Notes under the pieces: generated by a model
Told to the model about the DNA's origin: nothing
Databases searched by the model: none
What the model saw: the letters and a program-made list of their open reading frames with translations, nothing else
Virus record (IMG/VR): IMGVR_UViG_3300032086_003064
Span: 1-21,195 of that record
DNA: 21,195 nucleotides
From: a virus
Direction: 5' to 3' (one strand)
Position numbers and translations under genes: made by a program
Part shown: in pieces, positions 15,294-21,195 of the stretch
Numbering within the stretch: the first letter of the stretch is position 1
Layout of the letters: each line of letters starts with the position of its first letter

Positions 15294-15990
15294 CACTGCT
15301 ATTTTTATACCAGCTAGATTAGCAAGCACTAGATTTCCAAAAAAGATGCTTGCTGACCTCAACGGCAAAAGTCTTATTCGTACAGTGTACGACAAATGCG
15401 TAGCTACTGGATTAGATACCTATGTGTTAACCGACAGTGCCCAAATAAAAGAAGAAATACCAGCTGAGCATGTATTCATTACACCTTACGCTGATAACGG
15501 CACTGAACGTTGCGCACACGGCGTTGAAGCAGTATCGGGCAAAGGCTTTTTTAGACGAGCTTCGGGAATATATAAAAGTTATATTAATGTTCAAGGCGAC
15601 ATGCCTGACATTACTGAAGATATAATCCTTGCTATTAAACAAGGATTAGACAAAGGGCATAAGGTAGTAACAGCATACACTGATATGGCTCCTGAGCTGC
15701 GCACAGATCCTAACTCAGTTAAGATGATTCACAACGGCACACATGCGCACTGGTTTTGTAGAGCAAGTTTAGAGTACGGTGATCATCATCTCGGTGTATA
15801 TGGTTACAATTGGCGCACACTGGTTAGCTATAAGTCTATGCCCCAGTCTAAAGAAGAAAAAATAGAGAAATTAGAACAGTTGCGTTTTCTTCAAAACGGT
15901 GTTAATATTAATATACAGAAGGTAGACTTTAATGGTATGGAAATAAATACACCAACAGATTTAGAGGAATGGCGCAAGCATAATGCCTAA
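15286..15990 (+). CDS. kdsB: CMP-KDO synthetase (3-deoxy-manno-octulosonate cytidylyltransferase)
   Basis: This encodes 234 aa. It activates KDO with CTP to CMP-KDO, the donor for KDO transferases. I chose GTG 15286 because AAGGA (15273-15277) precedes it by eight bases and because the mature N-terminus then reads NNTAIFIPARLASTRFP, the family's nucleotide-binding start; the ATG at 15241 is buried in kdsA. Further motifs are KMLADLNGKSLIRTVYDK (20-37), NGTERCAHGV (71-80) and NVQGDMPDI (101-109), the last being the metal/nucleotide site (normally NVQGDEP, so Met replaces Glu). It is slightly shorter than the usual ~245-250 aa. It overlaps kdsA and the PEPCK gene by eight bases each. Confidence 0.9.
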   Translation: MNNTAIFIPARLASTRFPKKMLADLNGKSLIRTVYDKCVATGLDTYVLTDSAQIKEEIPAEHVFITPYADNGTERCAHGVEAVSGKGFFRRASGIYKSYINVQGDMPDITEDIILAIKQGLDKGHKVVTAYTDMAPELRTDPNSVKMIHNGTHAHWFCRASLEYGDHHLGVYGYNWRTLVSYKSMPQSKEEKIEKLEQLRFLQNGVNINIQKVDFNGMEINTPTDLEEWRKHNA

Positions 15991-17182
15991 TGTAGAAATT
16001 AGTACAGTACCTACTGGAAGAAGTCCCGATAACAAATACTATTTCGGCGAACTTACAAGCGAGCTAGATTTAACTCGTCCTAAATATAATAAAATCGGTA
16101 AAGATGAAGACTTTGAAAAGTTCTTTGATCAAATTACAAGTTGCGAAGATTTAGATCATATTATCTATTTTACTACTTGCGGAATACGTTTTAGATTTAT
16201 AACTAACGATTATCGGCATGCCCAGTTTGTAAGAAATATGTTCACCGACGAAGATTGGGCAGACGAAGAGTCTTGGGATTGGACTATTTGTCATAGCACT
16301 TCGTTAAATATTGAAGAACCAAAGATCTATATTAACTTAGATAGTTGTGATATTTTAATTGCTGGCACAACATTTATGGGTGAAATTAAAAAGTCTGTAT
16401 TTGGAGTTGTAAGTTTCTTACTACCAAAAAAGAATATTTTACCTATGCATTGTAGTGCATTTACATTTGCTGGCACTACAAATCTTATGTTTGGATTATC
16501 TGGTACAGGAAAAACTACGTTAAGTAGTGACCCTGATTTCATGCTCATAGGTGATGATGAGATTGCATGGCATAACAAGGGCATTGAAATGATCGAAACT
16601 GGTTGCTATGCAAAAAGCGAGGGGCTTACACCTGATACACACGAAACTATATTCAATGCAGTTGAAAAGGCAAAAGATCATAATACACTTGTGATCGAAA
16701 ATCCCGGAGTGCCGAATGCTAGATTAAGCTATCCGTTGCATTGTGTTGAAAATGCATATCATCAAGATCGCGAATTTAATCACCCTAACAACATCTTTTT
16801 CTTAACAATGGATGCAAAAGGTTTATTTCCCTCAATAAGCAAAATTACCGGAGACACAGTAAAGCGTTTCTTTGAAACAGGGTACACTAGTCAAATGCCA
16901 GGCACCGAAGCAGGCACTGACGAGATTAAGCCTTTATTTTCGCCTTGCTATGGCTCGCCATTTATGCCAAGAGCAGTAAGTGAATATAGTGATTTACTAA
17001 TGAAAAAGATAGACGAACACAAATGCAATGTGTATTTGGTAAACACTGGTATGGACAAAAAAGGTGTTCGCTTTCCGCTTGACTTTACTAGACGATGTGT
17101 TAAAATAGCTATTACTGAGGGAGCAGCAAACCAATCTACTGCTTGTTTAGCGATACTAGAAGAATTAATTAATGCCAAATAA
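15983..17182 (+). CDS. ATP-type phosphoenolpyruvate carboxykinase homologue, shortened
   Basis: This encodes 399 aa, against about 530-540 in cellular ATP-type PEPCK (PckA). The cellular enzyme makes PEP from oxaloacetate and ATP. Retained active-site features are TGRSPDNKY (11-19, substrate Arg13), GEIKKSVF (133-140, Lys), LPMHCSA (153-159, metal His156) and GLSGTGKTTLS (171-181, kinase loop). LIGDDE (188-193, metal Asp), ARLSYP (246-251, Arg247) and NTGMDKKGVRFPLDFTR (354-370, Arg363) follow. Spacing of these matches E. coli PckA closely, apart from two shorter internal stretches. About 50 residues are missing at the N-terminus and about 55 at the C-terminus. It directly follows kdsB, so it probably supplies PEP for KdsA. 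A different small-molecule kinase activity remains possible. Confidence 0.88.
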   Translation: MPNVEISTVPTGRSPDNKYYFGELTSELDLTRPKYNKIGKDEDFEKFFDQITSCEDLDHIIYFTTCGIRFRFITNDYRHAQFVRNMFTDEDWADEESWDWTICHSTSLNIEEPKIYINLDSCDILIAGTTFMGEIKKSVFGVVSFLLPKKNILPMHCSAFTFAGTTNLMFGLSGTGKTTLSSDPDFMLIGDDEIAWHNKGIEMIETGCYAKSEGLTPDTHETIFNAVEKAKDHNTLVIENPGVPNARLSYPLHCVENAYHQDREFNHPNNIFFLTMDAKGLFPSISKITGDTVKRFFETGYTSQMPGTEAGTDEIKPLFSPCYGSPFMPRAVSEYSDLLMKKIDEHKCNVYLVNTGMDKKGVRFPLDFTRRCVKIAITEGAANQSTACLAILEELINAK

Positions 17183-17639
17183 AGAATTAGATCTATTTAA
17201 AGAACTTATTCCTGCTATTGATATGGGAATAAAAGAACTATACGATGCTGCTAGCGACGACGGCAAAAAAGATATAAAACTAGATTTATGGAATCTAAAT
17301 AGATACATAAGTAGTGTTAAGGGTAACAGAGAGAAACAAGAATTAGCAGTATTTAAAGTAAACGAATACTATAATAAACATTGGGCAGAGATAGGTGCAA
17401 AACATCCTAAGTTGCAATGGCAATTATTGTGTGTTGCAGGCAAGACAGGAAAAAAAGAGTTTCATCCTTGGATTGGCCTTAAGAAGAAAAAAGGCGCAAA
17501 CTCTAAAATAGTAAACATGCTTGCAGGCATTTATCCAAATATGAAGATGGACGAGGTAGAACTTCTTGCTGGAACACTTACAAAAAAACAAATCAAACAA
17601 CTGGCTGAAGACCATGGCGTCGACACTAAAGGACTCTGA
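17172..17639 (+). CDS. Conserved phage protein of unknown function
   Basis: This encodes 155 aa, overlapping the PEPCK gene by 11 bases and the next gene by 26. The sequence is helical and basic: ELDLFKELIPAIDMGIKELYD (5-25), DLWNLNRYISSVKG (38-51), VNEYYNKHWAEIGAKHPKLQW (64-84), KKEFHPWIGLKKKK (95-108), and a C-terminal LLAGTLTKKQIKQLAEDHG. I recall similar proteins beside a zinc-finger gene in marine T4-like phages. The tail loosely recalls the end of the gp62 clamp-loader subunit, but I do not consider that sufficient to name it. Confidence 0.72.
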   Translation: MPNKELDLFKELIPAIDMGIKELYDAASDDGKKDIKLDLWNLNRYISSVKGNREKQELAVFKVNEYYNKHWAEIGAKHPKLQWQLLCVAGKTGKKEFHPWIGLKKKKGANSKIVNMLAGIYPNMKMDEVELLAGTLTKKQIKQLAEDHGVDTKGL

Positions 17640-18318
17640 AAAGTCATATACTTGTGAATACTGCAAAAAAAGTTATGCTAGAGAAAAAACACTAGCAGCT
17701 CATATGTGTGAACCAAAAAGGCGTTGGTTACAAAAAGACACAAAGCCTGCATTGTTAGGTTTATGGGCGTTTAACAGATTTTATAAACTAAGTGCAGGAA
17801 GTAAAAAAGAAAAGACATACGACGACTTTTGCAAGTCACCATACTATAATGCTTTTGTAAAATTTGGAAGTTATTTAAATAATGTACAACCTTTGTACAC
17901 AGAAAGATATATTGATCACGTTGTAACAAGTGGCATTAAACTAGATCATTGGTGTAAAGATGATTTATATGAAGCTTATGTGCTAGATCTAATTTTAAAA
18001 GAAGATGTACAAACTGCATTAGAAAGATCGATTAATACAATGATAGAATGGAGTAAAGATAACTCACCATCGCCTTGGAATCATTACTTTAAATATGTTA
18101 ATCCTAACAGAGCAGTATGGCATCTAAAAGACGGAAAAATTTCTCCATGGTTAGTGCTTAACTGCACTACAGGAAAAAATATGCTAGGTAAATTTTCAGA
18201 TGAACAATTGAATATGCTTGTAAATGTTATTGATCCAAAACACTGGAGTAGGAAATTTAAAAATAAGCCTGCAGATGTTGAGCTAGTAAAACAAGTTGTT
18301 AAAGAAAGTAAATTATGA
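17614..18318 (+). CDS. CCHC zinc-finger phage protein
   Basis: This encodes 234 aa from ATG 17614; an in-frame ATG at 17566 would overlap more deeply and adds a low-complexity head. Near the N-terminus, YTCEYCKKSYAREKTLAAHMC (12-32) is a C-x2-C-x12-H-x-C zinc finger (C14, C17, H30, C32), resembling a C2H2 finger with the last His replaced by Cys. The rest is mixed and aromatic-rich: LLGLWAFNRFYKL (48-60), NPNRAVWHLKDG, and KFKNKPADVELVKQVVKES at the end. A nucleic-acid- or protein-binding role is likely for the finger; the large C-terminal part is unassigned. Similar zinc-finger proteins occur in marine T4-like phages as far as I recall. Its stop overlaps the deformylase start (ATGA). Confidence 0.8.
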   Translation: MASTLKDSEKSYTCEYCKKSYAREKTLAAHMCEPKRRWLQKDTKPALLGLWAFNRFYKLSAGSKKEKTYDDFCKSPYYNAFVKFGSYLNNVQPLYTERYIDHVVTSGIKLDHWCKDDLYEAYVLDLILKEDVQTALERSINTMIEWSKDNSPSPWNHYFKYVNPNRAVWHLKDGKISPWLVLNCTTGKNMLGKFSDEQLNMLVNVIDPKHWSRKFKNKPADVELVKQVVKESKL

Positions 18319-18806
18319 ATTTATTATATTATCCTAACAAATTTTTATCTAAAACTTTAGACGAAGTTGATATAGAAAATATAACTTTTGACACTAAAGA
18401 TATTAAAGAACAAATGTTAGACATAATGTTATCTAATATAGGCATTGGTTTAAGCGCAAATCAAGTAGGGCTAGATTACAGACTTTTTGTTATGGGAAAT
18501 ACTAGAGAAGATGCAGTTATGTGCATTAATCCTAAAGTGTTACAATATACAGAAACAAAAAGTCTTGATATCGAAGGTTGTTTAAGCTTTCCTGGTATAA
18601 ACATTCAAGTACAGCGCCCAAGGGATATTCTTGTTGAATACTATGACGAAAATCTAGAGTTGAATCGAACAGTAACTTCTGATTACAGTGCAAGATTATT
18701 TTTACATGAACTTGATCATTTAAACGGCATAACATTTAAAGATAGAGTATCTAAATTAAAATGGAACTTAGCTGAAAAGAAAGCAAAGAAAAATGCCCGA
18801 CGTTGA
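18315..18806 (+). CDS. def: Peptide deformylase
   Basis: This encodes 163 aa. It removes the formyl group from the initiator methionine of new proteins. All three family motifs are intact: GLSANQVG (45-52), EGCLSFP (87-93) and HELDHLNG (131-138), which supply the Cys and two His metal ligands and the catalytic Glu. It lacks extra C-terminal domains and ends in a basic KKAKKNARR tail. Phage deformylases are known from marine cyanophages, where they are thought to help process host or phage proteins. It overlaps the upstream zinc-finger gene by four bases and the downstream polymerase-like gene by 14, so all three are probably translated together. Confidence 0.95.
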   Translation: MNLLYYPNKFLSKTLDEVDIENITFDTKDIKEQMLDIMLSNIGIGLSANQVGLDYRLFVMGNTREDAVMCINPKVLQYTETKSLDIEGCLSFPGINIQVQRPRDILVEYYDENLELNRTVTSDYSARLFLHELDHLNGITFKDRVSKLKWNLAEKKAKKNARR

Positions 18807-19362
18807 CATTGACTTTGCTGACAGATCTATTATACTAGAAAAACTACAGCACAGAGTTGCAATGCTTTCTAACGGAAAAAAGCATAACACTGGAATATAT
18901 CCGACAGAAATTCCGCACAATCCTATAGACAACTGCTCTACACTAAACTACAAAGACGCAGATGATCGAGGATATTTTAAATTAGATTTTCTTAACGTAA
19001 GCATATACAAAGATATTCAAAGCGAAGATCAATTAGATTATCTAGTTAGCAAAGAACCGTTATGGGATCTGTTGTGGCAAAAAGACTTTAGTGATTTAGT
19101 GTTTCATCTTAACGGACATAGTGAAATTTTACAAAAGTTGAAACCACGTAACGTAGAGCAACTAGCAGCTACACTTGCAATCATACGACCTGCTAAACGG
19201 TATCTTTTAAATTCTGATTGGGATACAATTTTACGTGAAGTTTGGGTACAACCAGACGGTGATGAATATTTCTTTAAAAAGAGTCATTCTTTTTCGTATG
19301 CATTTGCTGTGATTGTACATATGAATTTAATTTGTGAAAAAATTTCTTACGGATATACTTAG
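18793..19362 (+). CDS. Miniature DNA polymerase III alpha (DnaE/C-family) core-like protein
   Basis: This encodes 189 aa. The motifs are those of the bacterial replicative polymerase catalytic core, in the right order: PDVDIDFADR at 2-11 (palm; D5 and D7 corresponding to E. coli D401 and D403), GKKHNTGIYPTEIP (28-41, the KHxxG block), KLDFLNVSIYKDIQ (63-76, D65 corresponding to D555), VFHLNGHSEILQKLKPRNV (103-121), LAATLAIIRP (124-133) and FFKKSHSFSYA (160-170). Cellular DnaE is about 1,000-1,200 aa, so PHP, most of the fingers, beta-binding and OB domains are absent. Distances between motifs are also shortened (about 60 residues between catalytic aspartates, versus about 150). It overlaps the deformylase gene by 14 bases. 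It may be a reduced polymerase, a regulator or a decoy; catalysis is unproven. Confidence 0.75.
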   Translation: MPDVDIDFADRSIILEKLQHRVAMLSNGKKHNTGIYPTEIPHNPIDNCSTLNYKDADDRGYFKLDFLNVSIYKDIQSEDQLDYLVSKEPLWDLLWQKDFSDLVFHLNGHSEILQKLKPRNVEQLAATLAIIRPAKRYLLNSDWDTILREVWVQPDGDEYFFKKSHSFSYAFAVIVHMNLICEKISYGYT

Positions 19363-19730
19363 TTTTTAGCTTTACGAATTAGTTGGACACTTTTTCTTTT
19401 TATTCTCTTAACACTTAAATTTGTTAAATTCACACACGGACCGAAAGTAATCTTCACGTCTTTAGTGTTCATAGATAATTGGCAATAACTAAATTCTTTT
19501 ATTTCATTCCGCAAAAAAATATTTATTGGTATAAGTCTGTTAGATTCCCACCACCAGACATTCCCCAGTTCTAAAAATCTATGCTTTTCGTCATCAGATC
19601 GTAACAATGTAAAGACATACATGTTTGTGACAACAGCATCTTGATTGGATATTATTCCTACATATTCATTACCACCGTATGTAACTACACTGATAAATGG
19701 AAAATCTTTTTCAATATTTTTTAATAACAT
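19359..19730 (-). CDS. Minus-strand conserved phage protein of unknown function
   Basis: This encodes 123 aa from ATG 19728-19730 (MLLKNIEKDFPFISVV); the TTG at 19734-19736 would add two residues. Conserved-looking blocks are DFPFISVVTYGGNEYVGII (9-27), LELGNVWWWESNRLIPINI (54-72) and a basic end VKRIKRKSVQLIRKAKN. I recall this protein as widespread in marine T4-like phages with no assigned function. The beta-rich first part and basic C-terminus would suit an Sm-like or RNA-binding fold, but that is a guess. Its stop overlaps that of the polymerase-like gene by four bases, and its start is 17 bases from the divergent gene at 19748. Confidence 0.85.
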   Translation of the reverse strand: MLLKNIEKDFPFISVVTYGGNEYVGIISNQDAVVTNMYVFTLLRSDDEKHRFLELGNVWWWESNRLIPINIFLRNEIKEFSYCQLSMNTKDVKITFGPCVNLTNLSVKRIKRKSVQLIRKAKN

Positions 19731-19735
19731 AAACA

Positions 19736-19743
19736 AATAAATA
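19736..19743 (+). promoter_or_regulatory. Candidate T4-like late promoter for the virion-type gene
   Basis: AATAAATA matches the ATAAATA core reported for T4-like late promoters and the NATAAATA variant described for cyanophages. It lies four bases before the ATG at 19748, so the transcript would be nearly leaderless if that start is used. Confidence 0.4.
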
Positions 19744-19747
19744 TAGT

Positions 19748-20545
19748 ATGCAAAACACGCCAGTATATTTATTAAACAACCGAACAGACATTATTATGAA
19801 TGAATCTGGCTTCGTCACGGAGTATAGAGCAGTGTATCAAAAACAATTAAAAGTATATAAAGGTATAGACAATAAATTACAATTTAGATTACTAAATGCT
19901 GATCAAAAACCGCAAGATATAAGTGCACTGACGCCTTACTTTGTAGCGTATGATGAAAACAAAAGCACAGTAATAGAAAAAATAGGCACTTCGTTACAAA
20001 CATCAGATAGCACAGTTTTCAAAAACAAAGGTTTATTTGAAGTTGCCTTAGAGCAGGCTGATATTCAAGATCTTGATGATCAATTTTTAACATATAGCAT
20101 TTATTTTAAAAATACATCTAATGAAAATGTTTTGACTTATGTTAATTCATACTTTGGCGGCACAAATACTATACATTTATCTGATAGCATTTATCCCGAC
20201 CCTCAAGCTACAACTGAGACTAGTAATTGGACAGAAATTGCACCATTGTATGACAGCACAACTGAATGGGTTACTGAATCTATATATGCAAAACCTGAAT
20301 CAAACAATAATGATGCGCTGCATACTATTGCATTTTATACTAGCACTTACGCCGGTAACATTAAAATTCAAGCTACTCTAGAAAATCAAATTACTAATGG
20401 CACTAATTGGGTAGATGTTTCTACAATAGCATTTGACGGTTCAACATCGCCTACTGTAAAAAACATAAATGGTGTATATACATATTTAAGATTTTTTGCA
20501 GATGCAGATCCTGAAGATATAGAAAAAATTCAAATTAGAAATTGA
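19748..20545 (+). CDS. Probable phage virion structural protein
   Basis: This encodes 265 aa. The N-terminus (VYLLNNRTDIIMNESGFVTEYRAVYQKQLKVYKGIDNKLQFRLLNADQKPQDIS in separate recognisable blocks) resembles tail-associated structural proteins of marine T4-like phages, which start with a beta-sandwich carrying the GIDN and NADQK motifs. The rest is beta-rich, with many Thr, Ser and Asn (TIAFYTSTYAGNIKIQATLE), typical of fibre or baseplate-associated proteins. The first ATG is used because that N-terminal block is conserved; no Shine-Dalgarno is visible. The stop codon TGA is part of the -35 box of the next promoter. A virion role is inferred from composition and from family memory. Confidence 0.75.
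   Translation: MQNTPVYLLNNRTDIIMNESGFVTEYRAVYQKQLKVYKGIDNKLQFRLLNADQKPQDISALTPYFVAYDENKSTVIEKIGTSLQTSDSTVFKNKGLFEVALEQADIQDLDDQFLTYSIYFKNTSNENVLTYVNSYFGGTNTIHLSDSIYPDPQATTETSNWTEIAPLYDSTTEWVTESIYAKPESNNNDALHTIAFYTSTYAGNIKIQATLENQITNGTNWVDVSTIAFDGSTSPTVKNINGVYTYLRFFADADPEDIEKIQIRN
19766..19773 (-). promoter_or_regulatory. Candidate late promoter for the minus-strand conserved gene
   Basis: On the minus strand the sequence reads AATAAATA, the same late core as on the + strand 30 bases away. It lies 35 bases before the minus-strand ATG (19730), which would leave a short leader. It sits inside the coding start of the opposite gene. Chance occurrence is possible in such AT-rich DNA. Confidence 0.3.
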
Positions 20546-20569
20546 CAATAAACTTATTCTTGCTATAAT
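20542..20569 (+). promoter_or_regulatory. Perfect consensus sigma-70 promoter before primase
   Basis: TTGACA (20542-20547), a 16-base spacer and TATAAT (20564-20569) match the bacterial consensus in both boxes. The expected start site is near 20576, which is the primase ATG itself, so the message would be leaderless or nearly so. It should be read by host RNA polymerase early in infection. Confidence 0.82.
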
Positions 20570-20575
20570 AGTAGT

Positions 20576-21195
20576 ATGAATATAGTTCAAGATGTGATTA
20601 CATTACATTTGCCGTCGCAGCAGAAAGTTACACCATCAGGATGGACATCTTTCAATGCACCTTGTTGTCATCACAACGGAACTTCTGCTGACACAAGACA
20701 GCGTGGCGGCATCATTAAAGGGTCTGACGGAGAAGTGTCATACCATTGTTTTAATTGCGGATTTAAAACAGGATGGCAGCCTGGTCGCAATATATCTTAT
20801 AAATTAAGACAATTACTTCAATGGCTAAATGTACCTGATGATGTAATAAACAAGTTAGCACTTGACGTTATGAAATTAAATGAAGGTATAGATGTAAAAG
20901 AATTTACTTACAATATACCTGAGTTCGAAACTACACAATTGCCCGAAGGTGCTGAACCTTTGTCAAATCATCAATGGGCAGAAGTAGGCACTATACCAGA
21001 AAGTATTGTGCGTTGTTTTCAATACATGTTAGAACGTAATTTAAGAATTGAAGATATTGATTATCATTGGTCGCCTACACTTGCTTATCGAGATAGACTT
21101 ATCATACCGTTCCGTCACAAAGGACAAATAGTCGGATGGACCGGCCGTGCAGTAAAAGAAGACAAGAAGCCCAAGTACTTGTCTGAGCAACAGCC
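20576..21195 (+). CDS. 61: DnaG/gp61-type DNA primase, 5' part (cut by window end)
   Basis: The frame starting at ATG 20576 is open to the window end and gives about 206 residues. It begins with a primase zinc-binding domain: APCCHHNG (28-35) and YHCFNCGFKTGW (56-67), giving Cys/His ligands of which C30, H32 or H33, C58 and C61 are the likely set. About 110 residues later comes YRDRLIIPFRHKGQIVGWTGRAV, the start of the RNA-polymerase (catalytic) domain of DnaG-type primases, where an IPF-x(4)-GxIVGxxGR block is conserved. It makes RNA primers for lagging-strand synthesis with the gp41-type helicase. The catalytic TOPRIM acidic residues lie beyond the window. It has its own consensus promoter. 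Confidence 0.9.
   Translation, partial: MNIVQDVITLHLPSQQKVTPSGWTSFNAPCCHHNGTSADTRQRGGIIKGSDGEVSYHCFNCGFKTGWQPGRNISYKLRQLLQWLNVPDDVINKLALDVMKLNEGIDVKEFTYNIPEFETTQLPEGAEPLSNHQWAEVGTIPESIVRCFQYMLERNLRIEDIDYHWSPTLAYRDRLIIPFRHKGQIVGWTGRAVKEDKKPKYLSEQQ

Noticed and set aside
15183-15395. Minus-strand frame over the kdsA-kdsB junction
   Set aside because: It is a shadow of two well-supported + strand genes and has no ribosome-binding site or family resemblance.
15943-15950. AATAAATA late-promoter-like motif within kdsB
   Set aside because: Several such 8-mers are expected by chance at this base composition, and it lies in the Asn-Thr codons of a conserved KdsB ending (EINTPTDLE).
17172-17639. gp62-like clamp-loader subunit
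   Set aside because: Only the C-terminal pattern (KKEFHPW ... LTKKQIKQL) is suggestive; no gp44 or gp45 gene is adjacent and the length is short, so I left it unnamed.
1-21195. tRNA genes, CRISPR arrays, insertion sequences
   Set aside because: No cloverleaf-like gap, spaced direct repeats or transposase was seen; the genes leave at most about 100 bases free.

Overview
The window reads as an AT-rich stretch of a T4-like (myovirus-type) tailed phage genome, most likely from a marine host such as a picocyanobacterium or a SAR11-type bacterium. This rests on a gp32 ssDNA-binding protein, UvsX recombinase, UvsW helicase, a gp61-type primase, a phage peptide deformylase and several small proteins of the sort seen in marine T4-like phages. 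Genes are tightly packed, mostly on the + strand, with 1 to 30 base overlaps, and there is no gene-free stretch longer than 105 bases. I saw no tRNA, rRNA, CRISPR array, transposon or photosynthesis gene. The host assignment is inference.

Layout: (1) 1-2096, two phage proteins of unknown role, the first probably cut by the window edge. (2) 2097-5016, a recombination/replication block: a leader with a possible pseudoknot, gp32, an intrinsic terminator, UvsX, a small acidic protein, and a possible UvsY-like mediator. (3) 5025-10552, a surface-carbohydrate block: a class I methyltransferase, an FkbM methyltransferase, a GT-A/capsule-type fusion glycosyltransferase, two further proteins sharing the capsule-transferase-like domain, and one minus-strand glycosyltransferase lodged between those two. 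(4) 10569-13545, a HARP-like protein, UvsW and an unknown protein. (5) 13557-17182, a second sugar block: cupin, lysine-rich SAP-like protein, small unknown protein, KDO-8-phosphate synthase, CMP-KDO synthetase and a shortened ATP-type PEP carboxykinase. (6) 17172-19362, an unknown protein, a CCHC zinc-finger protein, peptide deformylase, and a 189-residue protein carrying the catalytic-core motifs of the bacterial DNA polymerase III alpha subunit. (7) 19359-21195, a minus-strand conserved protein, a virion-type protein, a consensus sigma-70 promoter and the 5' part of a DnaG/gp61-type primase.

How they may work together: gp32, UvsX, the UvsY candidate, UvsW and primase form the usual T4-type recombination-dependent replication set. 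The two sugar blocks may be linked. KdsA consumes PEP, the neighbouring PEPCK homologue could supply it, KdsB would activate KDO to CMP-KDO, and the three capsule-transferase-like domains of block 3 could be the users of that donor.

The most unusual items are the miniature polymerase III alpha-like protein, the PEPCK-KDO cassette, the triplicated capsule-transferase-like domain, a possible gp32 autoregulatory pseudoknot, and two consensus promoters placed so that their transcripts would be nearly leaderless.
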